A stretch of DNA of 64,000 bases, from contig JAFREQ010000027.1 of NCBI GenBank assembly GCA_025331565.1, positions 2,923,501 to 2,987,500 on the forward strand. Direction: 5' to 3'. This stretch comes from Holacanthus passer (Eukaryota; Chordata; Actinopteri; Pomacanthidae). The notes under the pieces are model-generated. The model was given only the letters and a program-made list of their open reading frames with translations. It searched no databases and was not told the origin of the DNA. Both the position numbers and the translations under genes were made by a program. This document shows positions 13,416-26,185 of the stretch, piece by piece. Numbering within the stretch: position 1 is the stretch's first letter; every line of letters starts with the position of its first letter.

Positions 13416-16400
13416 AGACATAAACTGAGATGCACACAGTCCAGCTGCCGAGTGTAATGACCTCTGACCTGCTGTGTCTCTCCAGAGAAACGTGTCAGAC
13501 ATTAAAAGCACCACTCTGACCCAGTTCCTGCTCAACTGGACTCTGGCCGAGCTGGCAGACTTGTACCGACCGAAAAACACGTCCGTGGTACCAGAGAGGC
13601 CAAAGTTCGACGTGACAAACGCGGAGGACTGGTACATGCAGGTGGTGATGCCGCTGTTACGGAGGTTCTTGCCGAATGACGCGACCCTGACGCATCCAAA
13701 CGTCAAACTCGCCTTCCACCAAGTGTAGTATGTCACTCTAACATTTTGGATTAGTCCTCTTCATCCCTAATATTCATTTATTTATTCCATCTATTGGGTT
13801 TTTTTTTGTCAGCTAGTTGTGAAGCTCTTCTGTCCACTAGTCAAAAATCTATTAATGCAGCTTTAGTTTTATTCAATCCAGCCCAGGTCAGTCGATATGT
13901 TGTGTTTTAAGATGTTGTATTATAATGTATTTTGGATGTATGTTTGTGTGCAGCTTTCTGGATCATGGTATAAAGAATGAAACCTCTGAAGATCTGGACG
14001 TCTGCAGCATAACCCTTGATAGGAACCCTTGTGGGGTGAGGCTTCATTTTATTATTACTATAATTTTAAAAAAATAATTAATCACGTCTGAATGAAACTT
14101 GTATGAGCCTTTCCTCGTTATCAAAAGTCTGTTTGAAATTATCTCCCGCACACATCGTTCGTTCAGCTGACTGACGCAGTTGAAAATGTGGCCAATGTTT
14201 TGCACTGCGCCGCTCGGACCAACCTGACCATGTCTGAGGCCACGATCATGAGGCTGATTGCAGAGCTGACAGGACGTCTCAACTCACTGATCAAAGAGTT
14301 GTCCACAGCCGTGAGTCTATCAACTTCTCTGTTTTTAATGCTTATGTTGTTTCCTCTTTTATCAATAGATTAAATGATGAAAGTTTCTCATTGGACCATG
14401 AATCAGAAAAGAAACCTGATTTACCTCTATCATGTTAACAAACCTTTTAAAGCATATGTAAAAATGAACAAATGTCTATGTGTCTGTATTGTAGAACTGT
14501 AAATGAAGTATAAAACAATTTGGGAATTTTTGCAAACTCCAATCTTGTGTTTCCAACGCTCAAATGTCACACGTTTATTGTAAAGCGCTTTAGGTGCCTT
14601 TGTTTGCCTGCTCATTTTAAAATCAGTGCCTTTACTTCTTTCCTCCTGCAGAACGTCACTCGACTGGCGTCTGAGTTCAAGCAGATCTTCAGCGAGACAA
14701 ACTCTCCGTCTCTGACCCAGGAACACCTGAAGGATCCGGAGTTCATCAAGCTCTGGTTCCAGATCAAACTGATGCCTCTCCTGCCCGACGCACCTGTGGG
14801 CCTCCTGTCCTGCCTCAGCACCAAGAACTTCTCCTGCTCAGTTTACCAAACCATGTGAGTTCACAGGTTTGAGGAGGTCACACACACACACACACACACA
14901 CAGTGAATGGTGTGTTGAATTTCTAATGTCTTTTCTTTTTCTTCACACGTACAGAGTAGCAGCACTCAGCAAACACATGAGTTTTATGTATGCTGATCCG
15001 AAGTTCAGCCACAACATCTATCGTCATTTCATCTTTTCCTTCCTGCTGAATCACAACACTTCTTGTAAGTAAACTCTTAACAGCCTTTAAACAGAAAAGC
15101 AAAAGGATTTTCTGAGTACATGAGTAAATGTACTTAGTTACTTCACACCATTGTGTTTCAGATTTTTGCTTTCTCTTTTGCACGAATAAAAAGTAATGTT
15201 GAGACAAAGGCTTAATAAATGTGCTCACTTTCATGAATAAATCTTACATATATGTTTCAGACCCCCAGTGTATATTCTCGGCCAATGACAATGCAGAATG
15301 GATGAAAAACAACTTTGGCTTCTTCTCAAGATTCGCCCCCATCACTGACTTCTACAAGCTCAGAGCAAACTTCTCTGGAGTAAGTCTAAACCCTGACAGG
15401 CTGAAATATCTCATTAAACTCAAGCCTTTACTTTAATGTCACTAATGTCTTTCCTTTTGTCTCCCGTCCAGCTGGAGGTTCTTCACCTCTTGTCTCCAAA
15501 TCAGACGGCAGAGATGCTGCTGTTGCCTCTTCCTACTCCACCTGAGAAACACGTTGTAATCAACCGAGTGTTCGACTTCCTGTTGGAGGCCCCGAGAGAC
15601 AGGAAACTTCCAGAGGTCCTGCACCACCTGGTCCAGCTCGCCAGAGAGGTAACAGCTTTGTAATGATACACTCACTTTATTGCTTTTGGAAAAGCTTCAA
15701 CTGGATGATTAATTATAAAATATTAAAATTCCCAGGTCGACCCACCCTGCGATGTCTACAGACAAATGTGAGTACTGTCAGGATCTTATAACTTGTCTTT
15801 GAATTGGTGATTAACTCCATCAGCTTTATTTTGTTTTTTTTGTATTCACATTAGTCCAGTAGACCCTTTTCACAGCAGGTATTTTAACATGTCATATAAC
15901 TAATAACATGTCTAATTGTTACATTGCATGGTGTTAATTGTTGGAGCTGAATCATAATTTGTTATATAATGTTGTTAGTTGCACTTGTGCTTTTCCTGCT
16001 ATGACAAAACAAAATCTCCGCAAGTGAAATGAAAAAGGCAAGTAAGTAAAGGCAGGTAAACAGAAGAGGGTGAAACTCTTCTGTCACAGTACAACATGTC
16101 AATATACCTCAAGACATATTTCATTTTCTGGAAAATTCATTGAGAAATGTTATGCACTGGATAAATAAACAATAAATACCTGACACATCAAAAGTGTTAG
16201 ATCACACAAAAATCATAAAACATACAATATTGACCTTCTAAAGTGGGACATGACAGGAAGTGTGGAAGTCGAGGCCACGGACCAGAGAGCAGCTTGGTCC
16301 ACATCTCAACATAGCGAGGCCTCTCCTACGACCCAGTGCTCTGGATCCTGAAGCTGTGACGTCTCTAATTGCTTTATAGTTAAATGGTTTTTTTTGTTCT

Positions 16401-19400
16401 TCCCATTCGCGTGTCAGCTTTCACAGATTGTACAGAGCCATACCATCTGTGCCACCAGATGTGGAACCTGTCACCTGGGCTGGTATAGATGACCTGCTCA
16501 ACCTGGCACCAGAGGGTCAGTCTCACAAAGTCACAACTACATCCATTTCCACCTTGAAGCCAAGATTAGGCCTTATTATTTTTATTTTTTTTAGATTCTA
16601 TTATTTAATTTGTATTACAAGTGTCATCATGTGCTCACAGTATTTAACTGAATATTTTTTATGTCTCCATTTGGACAGAGTGTGTGCCAGAAAACGTCAC
16701 GGTGAGATTTCTTCAAATTTGCTCAATTCATATTTCCAATGAATCTATTTTACCACTATTTTGCAAACTTTTGCTTCAGTTTTACTGATGAATCATTTTA
16801 ATGTTCCATTCACAGTGTCCAACAACCCAGTACAATGGTAAGACCTCTTTGAAACATCGGTGTAAAATCTCATTTTATTACACAATATATTACAGTAAGT
16901 GCTAAAAGAGCTTAAGTTTTTTCTCTGCTGTTTAACAGGTACTAACATCTGCAGAGGAATCAACAGGTAAAACCTTTGTTATGACATGTGTCCAAACTTA
17001 TAAAAAACTGTTTGAATAGTTTCTTTACTGATGTGTGTTTGCTTTTTCACATGCACAGCTCTGACCTGCAGTCTTACCTGAACACATCCAAGGAGGTTCC
17101 CTGCAATTTTACCTTGGAGACATATGCATGTGCACAGGTGACTTTCTCATTTTAAAGAGTCAAAGTCAGGTTGGAAACACAAGGATTTATTACTAAGTAT
17201 AGCTTCTATGCAACATGCTTCCAGTTCGGCTCAGTGACTAAATGACCCCTTGCTGTCTCACACATCCAGCTGGAGAACTTCACAGCCAATCAGCTGGCGT
17301 CTCTTCTGAAGTGTGATCTTCCTGGAAACAGCAGCCACTCCAGAGTTCTGTGGAAGATGCTGCTGACGAAACTGTCCTTTGTCTTGGATCCAGCTCTGGA
17401 CATCTTGGCTAACATGGTCAGTATCTGATGAACATACACACCTTCAGCTTCCCTCAAAAACAGACATCAGCTCCAATTAAAAGAATCTGTAATGGTTCAA
17501 TGAACTGATCTCGCCGACAGTCTGAAACAACAGTTCTTCCATCAGCGCTGGAGGTTTTGGATGTGATCGGAGAGACCAGGGTGTCGATGCTGACTGACGA
17601 GCAGCTGATGAACAGCAGCGTCATCAGGAGGTGGTTCTCCGGCCGGCTGAGCAGGTTCCTGCCGTCGGCATCAGGAAGTTTTCTGCGCTGCCTGAGCCGC
17701 AGGAACCTCAGCTGTCACTCATACCAGCAAATGTAAGTGATTGTCCTCAGACTCTGGAACTTTACAGTACAGATCCTCTTTCACAACAACATGCATGTTA
17801 CTGTATTTCACACTTGATGCTTTTATCTAGTTTGCAGGATTGAACCCTGCTGTTGGTGGATGTTACAGTAGATTAACATCATTTAACACGATAACTTTTT
17901 ATTATGCAAAGACACCAAGAAATGTGCAGTCAAACGTCCTAGAAAGTGGTGCATCTTGAAAAAACTAAATAGTCCTTTTTATAGTCATTTTTTTGTGGTG
18001 TCACTTTGAGGCCTAAATATATTCATTCTTGCCCCATTGGTGGGAATAATCTAATATCAGAGTTGCGGCTCTGTTTCTCTGTTTTTCATCCACCTACCAA
18101 TGTTTTTAAGTGTGTAAATACAATTACAATCTCATGATTCATAACCACTAACATTTCTCATTCTGTCCTTTATTTCATTGTCAGACTGAAGGTCTTTATC
18201 CACCGTTTTGACAACATGACCTTAAAACAGCAGCAGTTGGTCTCCAAAGATTTAGTCGTCCGTTTCCTGTCGCACTCAGGTACAGTGGTTTATTTGAATC
18301 TGTTTCATACTTTTAAACTTGGATGGGCTTGTTGGCGTTTACAGATCTGTCTTCCTCTTCCTGACCTGCTCCAGGCGCAGGCTGCGTGTCCAACAGCAGC
18401 GCAGAGTGGCTGATGAAGAATCTGGGTCCGTTTTCAAGGTTCTTGTCCTTCAGACAGCTGCTTCATCTCAACCCAGACTTCAACCCTGTAAGATTTCATT
18501 TCTGCCATCATGAAGGATCGACTGGCCACTTCTGTTATTATCTAGCAAACATTTTTTTTGTTCCCTTTCCTTCCATGTAGCTGGAGGCCGTCCAGCTCCT
18601 GACCACGAAGCAGACCGCCGAGCTGCTGGTGTCCACGCTTCCTTCTCTTCCGGGCAAAGACGTCATCATAAACAGGGTCTTTGATTACATGTTGGAGTCT
18701 CCTGAGAAGAGGAAATTCACACAGTTCCTGTCCGACCTCGTCATGGTCCTGCAAAGGGTAAAAAGAGCAACATGATTCCTCTTTATGAAATGAATTAATG
18801 AGCTGCTTGTTGAAGGTTATAATTTTTGTTTTCTGTGTTTGAAGGGAAACCTTTCCTGTTCATCATACATAATACTGTGAGTTCATATATATATATTTAT
18901 GTTTGATTTAGATTTTATATCAATTATCTATAAATAATTTGATGAAACATAAAATCACGGTATTAATCCAACATGTTGCCGCTGTAGTTTTACCAGACTG
19001 GACTTGGCCACGGCTACAGTTTCAGCTGACATAGCGTCGTCCATCATGTACAACAAGATGGCCTTATCCAAGCACATCCCACCAGGTGAGAGGCAAAGTC
19101 TGTAAAATACAATACAGAATATAATAATAATATAGTAATTACTCTTTTTGTGTAAGACTTTTACCTTAAGTAGCTTTAAGGTTGGAAAAATCATCAGAAA
19201 AATGATTGAAGATTGATGGTCATTATTAAGAGCAGATTCTGTATTTAAGTTTAAGTCCCTGTCGAAATGTAAACTTATTGAAATGAGCATTTTAATATGT
19301 AATTTCTGAACTGTGCCGTTAACTAATTTGCATTGTTGTGCTTTTATCATAGGTTGCATCATATACAGCCAGGAGGTAATTAAATGTGATTTTGAATATG

Positions 19401-22400
19401 GTCAGCCTCATATTGGTTTTACAGTAGAAAACTCATAACCATCTCTATCTTTTTCTCCTCCAAGTGCGATGTTACAATGACCAATGGTAAGTTGTCTCAC
19501 CGCTTATAAAAGTTTATGAGTTGATTCAGTGTTTGAACATTAATAATATTCATTATTTCATTTATTTCTGTTGTTCACAGAAACTGAAATTTGTGCCGGA
19601 GTGAACAGGTGAGATTTATAAAACACTCTCTGGTATCTCACTTTGAGCTTGTTTAAACATTTGTTGTCTTAATATACTTTTAATAATTGTTTGATTTTCT
19701 TATTCATTTTGAAACTACAGCTCGGTGCTGCAGCTTCACCTCGACAGTGGACAGATGAAGGGACGTCTCTGTGACTTCGCTGTTGAGGAATTCGCTTGTG
19801 CCTCGGTGAGACACCAAAACATTTCAGATCAACTACTGTCCTAAAGTATGATTTCTGATCTTCCTTCATTATTCGCCTTTCTGCTCTTTCATCACACAGC
19901 TGTCAGCGTTGAAAGCAGAGGATCTGGCAGTGATGTTGGCCTGTAATCGCTCCTCCAACTCCAGCGGCTCAAAACCCGTCTGGAAGCTTCTCCTCTCCAA
20001 AGCCTCACGTGTGCTGGATAAAGCTCTGGATCTTCTCGCCAACAAGGTACGAATCAGCAACGCTCCTCATGCTCCTCTCTCCTGATCAGATCTAGACACT
20101 GGATGTTTTTTTCTTCTAGACTCTGGACCCCAGCAATCCTGCAGTGTCAGTGGTTTTGGACTCATTACGAGAAGTGCGGTTGGACACATTCAGCACGGCC
20201 AGCCTCAATAATCCCGCCTTCATCCAGCTGTGGTTCCACCAGCGGCTGCGTCCGTTCCTGCCGGCTGTCTCCCCTCGCTTCCTGTCGTGCCTCATCTCAA
20301 AGGGTTTGAGCTGCAGCACCTACCAGCACATGTAAGCTCACACATTTACCTTCAACCAAATCATCTCATGTCTTGCTTGTGTTGTTGAGATAATGTCATT
20401 AACCACACGACCCACCTTTAATTTCTGAACCCAGCGTGCAGCTTTTGAGCCATCTCCGGCCAAAGATGACCCTCGCCAGGCAGAAGTCTGTCTTCACACA
20501 CTTCATCAAGGCTTTCCTGACCAGGAATAACACCGCAGGTAGATCCTCACATTTCCATGAATGAGTGTCAACATCAGTGAGCAGGTTTATCCAAGACTGT
20601 GTAGTTATCTAAAATAAATCAGCTGTACTTCATCAGACACATCTGTACTCACTTACAAAGGTCCCATATTTCCTATATCTACTTTGAAAATAAAGGCAGC
20701 ATATATTTTTCATGATCTGAACATACAGCTGAGGCTGATGGGAATTCAGTCAATCATATTTGAGGTATGTATTATGCACCAAAGTGTTGGAAAAGTGGAA
20801 AGGTAGACGTGTACTTTGATACAGGTGGCACTAGAGGAGAGGTCTGGGTCTGGGTCGGATTGATCATCTGGACACCATGAATGTCTAGAAAATAAATACA
20901 GATCCATATCACCAATGTTGTGATGCACATCTGTTCTCAGTAAATGAAGTTGTGATGTTTTTGTGCTTCAGACCGCAGCTGCAGCTCGCACACTAACAAC
21001 AGTGGAGAGTGGCTGCAGAAGAACTTGGGAGGTTTCTCCGCCCTCTTGTCCTTCCAAGACCTGAAGATGCTCTATTCCAACTTCTCAGCGGTACGTCCTG
21101 TCCTGTCCTGTCCTGTCCTGTCCTGTCCTGTCACACCATGTCTCCTCTTGTTGTGTTAGTTTATTTGCTTGTTGTGTCTCCTCTGTGCTGTTGTACATTT
21201 ATTTGTCTGTGTGCATGCAGATGGAAGCCCTACCGCAGCTGACAGTCAAACAGCTGGCAGAGGTGTCCACCACACCTGGCCTGCTCACCTCTTCTGCCCA
21301 GGTTGCCATGGTAATGAAACACGTCCCCAACCAACAGCTCTCGGACTTCTTCGATGACTTCTCACCTGCTATCGTGGTGAGTGTGTGTCCTCGATTGGTA
21401 GGAAACAATATTTTAGTCAGCGTGAATATTGTTATTCCTACAATCCTGTGAAAATTTTGAGAAGGGAGAAGCCAAATTAAAGATAAAAAATAAAATAACA
21501 CTTGTTTTTTTCTGCAGGGTCATCAAAACACGTTCCCCCCTGCGGTGAGGTCGGCCATGCTGCAAGTCGTGTTTGATCGTGCAAACCTCTCAGATCACTC
21601 AGTGGGCGATGCAGCCGTGTCGCTGTGGCTCAGAAAGCGACTGCGTCCCCTGCTGGTCAACCTGTCACCGCTCCATGTTGCAGGGTTCTTCAAAATACTG
21701 GCGGGAAGAAACTGCAGCATCGAGCAACAGGGGTAATCCAGAACTGGATTCCTAGAAAATGTTTTGGTTTTAAAAGATCATCTCATCTGAAGTTGCTTGT
21801 ATAAGATTCCATACAAATGTCAAATGTCAATGAAAGCAGCCATAATTACATCACATCTATTTTGTATTTCAGAGTCGGAGACCTGAATTCAACAATCTCA
21901 TCTCTCAGTGAAGTTACACAGAAAGAAATCCACAATCACATCGTTCAAACTCTCAAAGGTAAAGAAAGCAAGTAACTAGTTTTGGGTGGTAATGCATTAC
22001 TGTATTCAGATTACTTTTTTCTTGTAAGAGTTAGTTAGTTGTAACAATAAGTCATCCTGATGCTTATTCCTTTTGCAGTAAATTAAGAAAATCTCAATTC
22101 ATGCGTGTTTCCATCCATGATTTTTTTTGCCATTTCCGTTCAGATTTTTATGCACAAATTGAAAATGTGCATAAAAAAGAAGGGGGTGGAAAGACAGAGA
22201 GGGTGATGTTTAAAGGTGCCCGGTGGAATTGTTGTGTGCAATGTTTTTATGAGTTTTCAACCTTCATTTTAACAGCAGATCAAAGTTTGTCTGACAGCCA
22301 ACGTCTTTAACCCTCCGTCATTCTAGGACCGAATCCTCTCCAGTGCTACGGCGACAACTACAACCACAGTTTCTATGCTTTCTTGGAGCGCTCGTTCATG

Positions 22401-25400
22401 GGATTCTCCTTCCCCAACCTGACCACCTTCGTGTCCCTCATGCCTCAAAACAGGATGCATCAGGTGTGTGTCCAAAAACTGACAGGATTAAAAGAAAATT
22501 TGAGAGGTTTTAGAGTTGAAGCATGTGAGAAGGAAGAGGATGATTTATTTAATGTTTGCTGTTCATCCAGCTGGTGAACTCCATGCCTCCATCAGATCTT
22601 GGGGATTTTCTCCGTCGCCCTGATGTCGTCGACAACAACGCAGAGCTCTGTGTGATCTACAACAACTACGTCCAGACACCAAAGTTCCTGGAGACCGTAC
22701 GTACAATACACAAAAACACAAAGGAACGCAAACACATATTGATGATATAACAACATTACTGTGCATATTCATCGCAGGAGTCTCTTCCGGCGGCGGTGCG
22801 GCGGCCCACGCTGCCTTGCGTCTGGCCCGTGGCTCTCAGCAGCTCCAACAGGTCAGAGGTCGACGCTTGGTTTGACAAACGCCTCCGCAACTACTTGGGC
22901 TTCCTCACTAAGAGTCTGATCAGCCCCAACAGCACACACAACAGCTCCTGCCTGGCCTTCCAGAAGCTGTACGTATTTTTTACACGACATCATATGCTCA
23001 CTTTTTTGGGATGTTTTTAAATCATGTGTTCATTTTGTGTTTCAGTGTTTCACTTCTCGGTGAATACAACTACACTGCTGCAGACTTCATGAGACGAGAT
23101 GTGTTCAACAGCATCAGGGCCTACCTCACCTCAGGTCAGACCTCAGTAACACAGACCTACAGTCAGTGTTTTTTTTTTTTTTATATTTATGTCTTTGTTT
23201 TCTCTGAATCGCTGAAATATTAGTTATAGAAATATAGTTACTTACACTTACCATTTAACAACTACCACTCCACCACAGGTTTGCTGTCAAAACTTAAAGC
23301 TACGGTGACTAAATGCTAACAAAATAATCATTACTTAAATTTAACAGCCGTAGATATGAATATGGACTTTGAGATCATGTCTAGTGAGGCTGGACGGCGA
23401 GATGGAAAAGGACGGAACATCAGCTTTCTATAATGATTGGCTCCCTTGTCTTTCTTTCTGTCTTCATCTCTCTTCCTTCCCTCAGTAACATCCTCCATGT
23501 AAATATCTATAATTTGTCATTGCAGCGACTGCACCGAGGTGTTACAATCCCAGCGACCCAGAACTGAACTCCACAGCCTGGTTTGCTGAGTACATCGGCC
23601 CTTTCATGCCTTTCCTCACTCTGGAGGGCCTTCAGATGTTTGGATCTGCACAGGTACTGAACCTAGTTTGGGAAAAACATGAACTACAGGTCAGGTGTTG
23701 ATGACTGAGAGTGAAGAAGATGGATGGATTAATGTTGTATCCCCTTCCTCCTCTCTGCAGGTGATCCAGGTGTTCACGGTGAACCCTCTGAACATCGCCC
23801 TCCTCAATCACTCCGTCTTGCCTCTCAACCTCACCGACTATTACACCCAGCTCATTTATCAGCAGGACAGCAACTTCAACCCTTTACTGTGAGTCTAAAC
23901 CAACAAGTGATGGAGAGTAACTGAGTATATTTATTCTGTACTCTTCAAATTTGAGGTACTTGTACTTTAGTATTTCCATTTATTAGTCCACTACATCCCA
24001 GAGACAAATATTGCACTTTTTACTCCACTACATTTGTCTCACAGCTTTAGTTACTTGTTACTTTCAGATGATTACAATTTTTCATAACCTCCACGTCCAG
24101 TCAAAAAAACATGTATCAAACATGTACATTGAATACTATACTATACTATATAAATACTATACTATCTGTGGGTAACCGATCCCTCTCTCTCTCTGTCTCT
24201 CTGCAGTCTTCCTCTGTTGTGTCGGTGTGTAGCTCCCGGTCCGGCCTTCAGCCAGCTCACTGCAGCACAAAGTATAATTGTCCTTCACAACCTGACCACT
24301 CTCTGCACAGACCTGGACCCACAGGTAACGAACGCGCAGAAACACACATGCATTTCTGATGAGACGTACATTTTTCACAGACAGAAACAACTGAAAACCT
24401 TGTCAGTGATGGCGGGAACCTGGTGAGGGATCCTTGTTGCTGCACTAGAAACCTATCCTGGTTAGATGGGAGGATAGCATTCATTTTACTGTTGCATCCT
24501 CCCAGCGAACCTCCTCCTGTTTTTGTTCCTCTGGGTACTTTGTTGTACTTTTATTAGGAACCACCTCAAGAACAAGTCTTTGCACTGTACACACAAATAC
24601 TGCTCTAATTTATGCAAAAATATAACTGCAGCTGACAAAGTTTTTTTCTTCTGTAGGTTTCTGCAGCTTTGGCCAACAACTTCGGGGACAACATTGACGC
24701 CACGACCATCTTTGTCCTCGGCAACGAAAGCACCGGCATGTCCACGGGTCAGATCATGATGATAAAGCCTCAGGACCTGCTTGCTGCCCTCAGCACTCTC
24801 AGCAGTGTGACGGGCTGGAACATAGGTCAGGCCAGGGCCATTATCATGTCTCTGATGTCTGCAGGGATGATGCAGGTAGCTGTCTGTCCGTCTGTGTGTC
24901 ACCGTGTGTTTTGTTGAACTCAGATTTGGTTTGTGTCTGTACACCTGTCAGATTAAAGCTGTCTCACCCTCCTTTTCCCTCCCACCAGATCGACAGCGCG
25001 TCGAAGTTGTTCATGCTGGGCTCTCTTGTGTCGGGTATACCTGCAACAACGTTGGGCAAAATCGACGGCTCCCAGCTGTTCACTGCTTCCAAAAATCCTT
25101 CATTTCTGACATACTTGATGACGTCTCCACAGGTCGTCAGGCAGACCTTTGTTACTCGGGTATGACGGCTTCATTTCTGTTCAAGATTTTATTTATATAG
25201 TCGAAAATCACAAATTTGACCCATAAGATGTTTTAAATATAAATATATATGTATAAATTTGTGTCAGATTCAACATCCTGTATCCATAACATTTGGATAA
25301 AGAAAAAATACCCAAAAAGCTTTAATGGAGAAAGGAAAGGAGGGATATATTATTTTGTAGGCTATTTGAGACAAAGTGCTGCATTCTGAGATACATCCGA

Positions 25401-26137
25401 CACACCAGTATTAACTTTGAATATAATTTGCCTGGTTTATCTGTTTGCATGATCTGACTATTTCCTTTGAACCGTCACATCCACAAGTAAAAATGTGCTA
25501 AAAAGCCTGCAGCTGTTTGCAAGATGCACACACATTTAACTTACATTCCACATCTCCACCCAGATCGTACAACTGAACAGCAACAGTGACAAGATCATAC
25601 AGAACGTCCCGGACGACTTAGCCGGCGAGATCCCTCGAGCTCTGCTGCTGGGCCTCTCCAACGACAACAGCGTCATCACCATGCTCAACAAGAAGAAATG
25701 GAAGCAGCAGCAGGTCGGTGGATGCAGCACTGACACGCACACTTTTGGACTGAACACACCTATTGGACAGTGTCATTATACACTGTTTTTTTTTTTCTCA
25801 GGTTGAGATGTTCTTCGCTGTGATAGCAGTGGAAGATGCAACCGCAGTGCTGGGAGGTGTAAACAAGTGAGTTTTGAAGAAGCTTTCAATGAAGCAAGAG
25901 TTTACACAAAATACCCAATCAGGACATGCCCTGCAGGTGGGGTTCAATATGTACATAAGATAAAAAGTGTGTGTGTGTGTGTGTTTGTAGTCTGTCATCC
26001 TCAGTGCTGCAAGGGTTCACGTGCACCGGAGTGAGGACCATCCAAAAGGTGCAGATCAAGAAGCTGATCAAAGCCTGTCGGAGGAGAGGCAGGAACAGGG
26101 TCAGGCTGGTGGAGACTCAGGTGAGAGAGGGGCAGGG

Positions 26138-26185
<48 letters not shown>

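Noticed and set aside
13281..13736. 151-codon minus-strand ORF
   Set aside because: Antisense shadow of exons 9 and 10, running through a CA repeat; the plus-strand reading has correct splice phases and family similarity.
24486..24944. 152-codon minus-strand ORF
   Set aside because: Mostly antisense to exon 48 of the mesothelin-like gene.
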